Source of the DNA: Aristolochia californica
Lineage: Eukaryota; Streptophyta; Magnoliopsida; Piperales; Aristolochiaceae
NCBI GenBank assembly: GCA_029961685.1
Contig: JARWKL010000005.1
Coordinates: forward strand, 3,788,501 to 3,852,500
Length of the DNA stretch: 64,000 bases
Direction: 5' to 3'
This document shows positions 62,641 through 64,000 of the stretch, one piece after another; the stretch's first letter is position 1, and each line of letters starts with the position of its first letter. The notes beneath the pieces are model-generated. The model made no database searches. It worked only from the letters and a program-made list of their open reading frames with translations, and was not told the origin of the DNA. Made by a program: the position numbers and the translations under genes.

Positions 62641-64000
62641 ATTGCAGGTGAGACGCCATTAGACGCGATTTCTAATCAGAGATACAGCACCAGAAAATAA
62701 AAAAATCATATAAAACCCTTAAAATCTATACAAGTTAGACATAAGATACAATTGTTCATAGTAACTAAAAATTTTAAAAATAAAATTAAAAAAAATACTT
62801 ATGCTTGGGCTTGAGGTGCGTCTCACTTAGATCTCCGTGGACGATTGGGCAAAGAAATTGCAAATATGAACAGGTGATGATCGGAGGAGTTGAATACAGA
62901 GAGGGGAGTAAAATATAGAGGTATTGAAAATGTTTTTCAAATGGCTCCACGTCAATTCTGCATCACCGCTGGTATTAAGTAATGAAGAATTCACCCAATT
63001 CATCGGACGTCATACATTGAAAAAGAGAATAATCAATATGTTGTCTAGAGGGTGGCCTATTTATGTTGTATTTTCTAGGATTTCAATTTTACTACTCTTA
63101 AAGGAACCTCTATTCAAATGTGTAGTAAAGGGTTATTTCTTTATCAACTTTTTAAAATAACAGCGGCTAGCTAATACACCCAAAAGACCGATCTTTTAAG
63201 TTCGGAAAACTACCACCTACAAGAGTGGACGAGACCACTCTAACATAAAAGAGTTTACTTTGATGAGTAAGAGTGTTTATTTGCTTGTAGTATGGGAACT
63301 AATCTCCTTACAAAATAATTCTTTCTCGGCCCCAAAACAATTCTCCATTTAGTCTTAGCGAGTTCTTGTTAGGTGCGAATCAATTTCTAAAAAGAAAAAA
63401 TGTCTTGTTAGGTGCGAATCAATTTCTAAAAAGAAAAAATGTCATGTTTTATACACTACTAAGATGGTCATTGGCGAGGTGTGAGTTTGTATTGAACTGA
63501 ATGCTTTGATAGATCTTATACGTGTGTTAGGTCCTAACAAGTTACAAAATTAGTTAAAAACGGGATAGAGGAATAAGTTTATAGACACTAATGATAATTT
63601 TTTATTTGTATCTTAAAATGCAATTTAATCCTAAAAAATTAATTTATGTCATTTAAATTTTATATATTAATTTGAAAAAAATACCAATTATACAACTACA
63701 ATGCGACCAAAAGAATTTATTGAACTGAGATTGTTGACCTACTCTTTTAAGTATCTCCATACTTTGGAATTCGATTTGCGAAGTAATTAAATACCATACA
63801 TAACAAATTACAACTCGAGAATTATACAAGTCTTAAGACAAAAACTCGGCCACACAAACCAATTTACATAGCATAAGGCAACAAACGTCTTTCTCCATGT
63901 ACACAATTTATTTAACCTTTAACAACAAACTTTTAGCCACAAACGTTATGTGAGTTGAGGTTTTGGCACTTGCCTGTACAAGGCTTGTCCAATTACAAAT
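62641..64000. other. Upstream intergenic region of SnRK1
   Basis: AT-rich sequence with no supported gene. A perfect 39-base tandem duplication ('tcttgttaggtgcgaatcaa...') lies at 63,364-63,402 and 63,403-63,441. Confidence 0.5.

Overview
The window is nuclear DNA from a flowering plant, most likely a eudicot; I could not determine the species. The evidence is GT-AG introns, plant-type protein families (an SnRK1 kinase alpha subunit, an ACR9-type ACT-repeat protein, and the tiny plant mitochondrial ATP synthase 6 kDa subunit), and a dense load of plant L1-type LINEs, Copia LTR elements, hAT-type DNA transposons and TRIM miniatures. It contains no bacterial operons, CRISPR arrays or organellar genes.

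Layout. Positions 1 to about 41,610 are one very long minus-strand gene, which I read as a plant ARM-repeat type protein. Eleven coding exons can be placed, and the 3' end lies beyond position 1. Its coding sequence here is only about 2 kb; the rest is intron. Intron 2 (about 20.7 kb) and intron 3 (about 10.8 kb) flank a 51-base exon and are filled with transposons. Intron 2 shows nesting several layers deep: an old LINE is broken by two hAT-like elements of the same family, and one of those hATs was entered by a LINE that still has two intact overlapping reading frames (ORF2 of 1369 residues). Another LINE in this intron is split by a Copia element with CCCCC target duplications. That LINE then runs in frame into a stretch that may be an endogenous virus capsid-like sequence. 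A complete 432-base TRIM element with a perfect target duplication lies in intron 9.

Positions 41.6-45.1 kb are intergenic, with one unidentified coding-like stretch. A complete six-exon ACR9 gene (420 residues, minus strand) occupies 45,153-47,752, with a perfect G-box about 340 bases upstream of its start. Around 49.4-50.5 kb are an LTR/TRIM remnant and a truncated, frameshifted copy of an F-box/SNF2-type helicase. At 53,559-53,819 is a complete two-exon gene for the 55-residue mitochondrial ATP synthase 6 kDa subunit, with a cluster of site II (TGGGCY) promoter motifs. Positions 56,782-60,853 hold a complete ten-exon SnRK1 catalytic subunit gene (513 residues, minus strand). It has a likely 5'UTR intron reaching to about 62,456 and an apparent GC-AG intron between the kinase and UBA regions.

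The three complete genes touch energy and nutrient status: SnRK1 as the energy-sensing kinase, a mitochondrial ATP synthase subunit, and an ACT-domain regulator. Plants do not use operons, and I see no evidence that these neighbours are co-regulated. The structural interest lies in the transposon-packed gene on the left.
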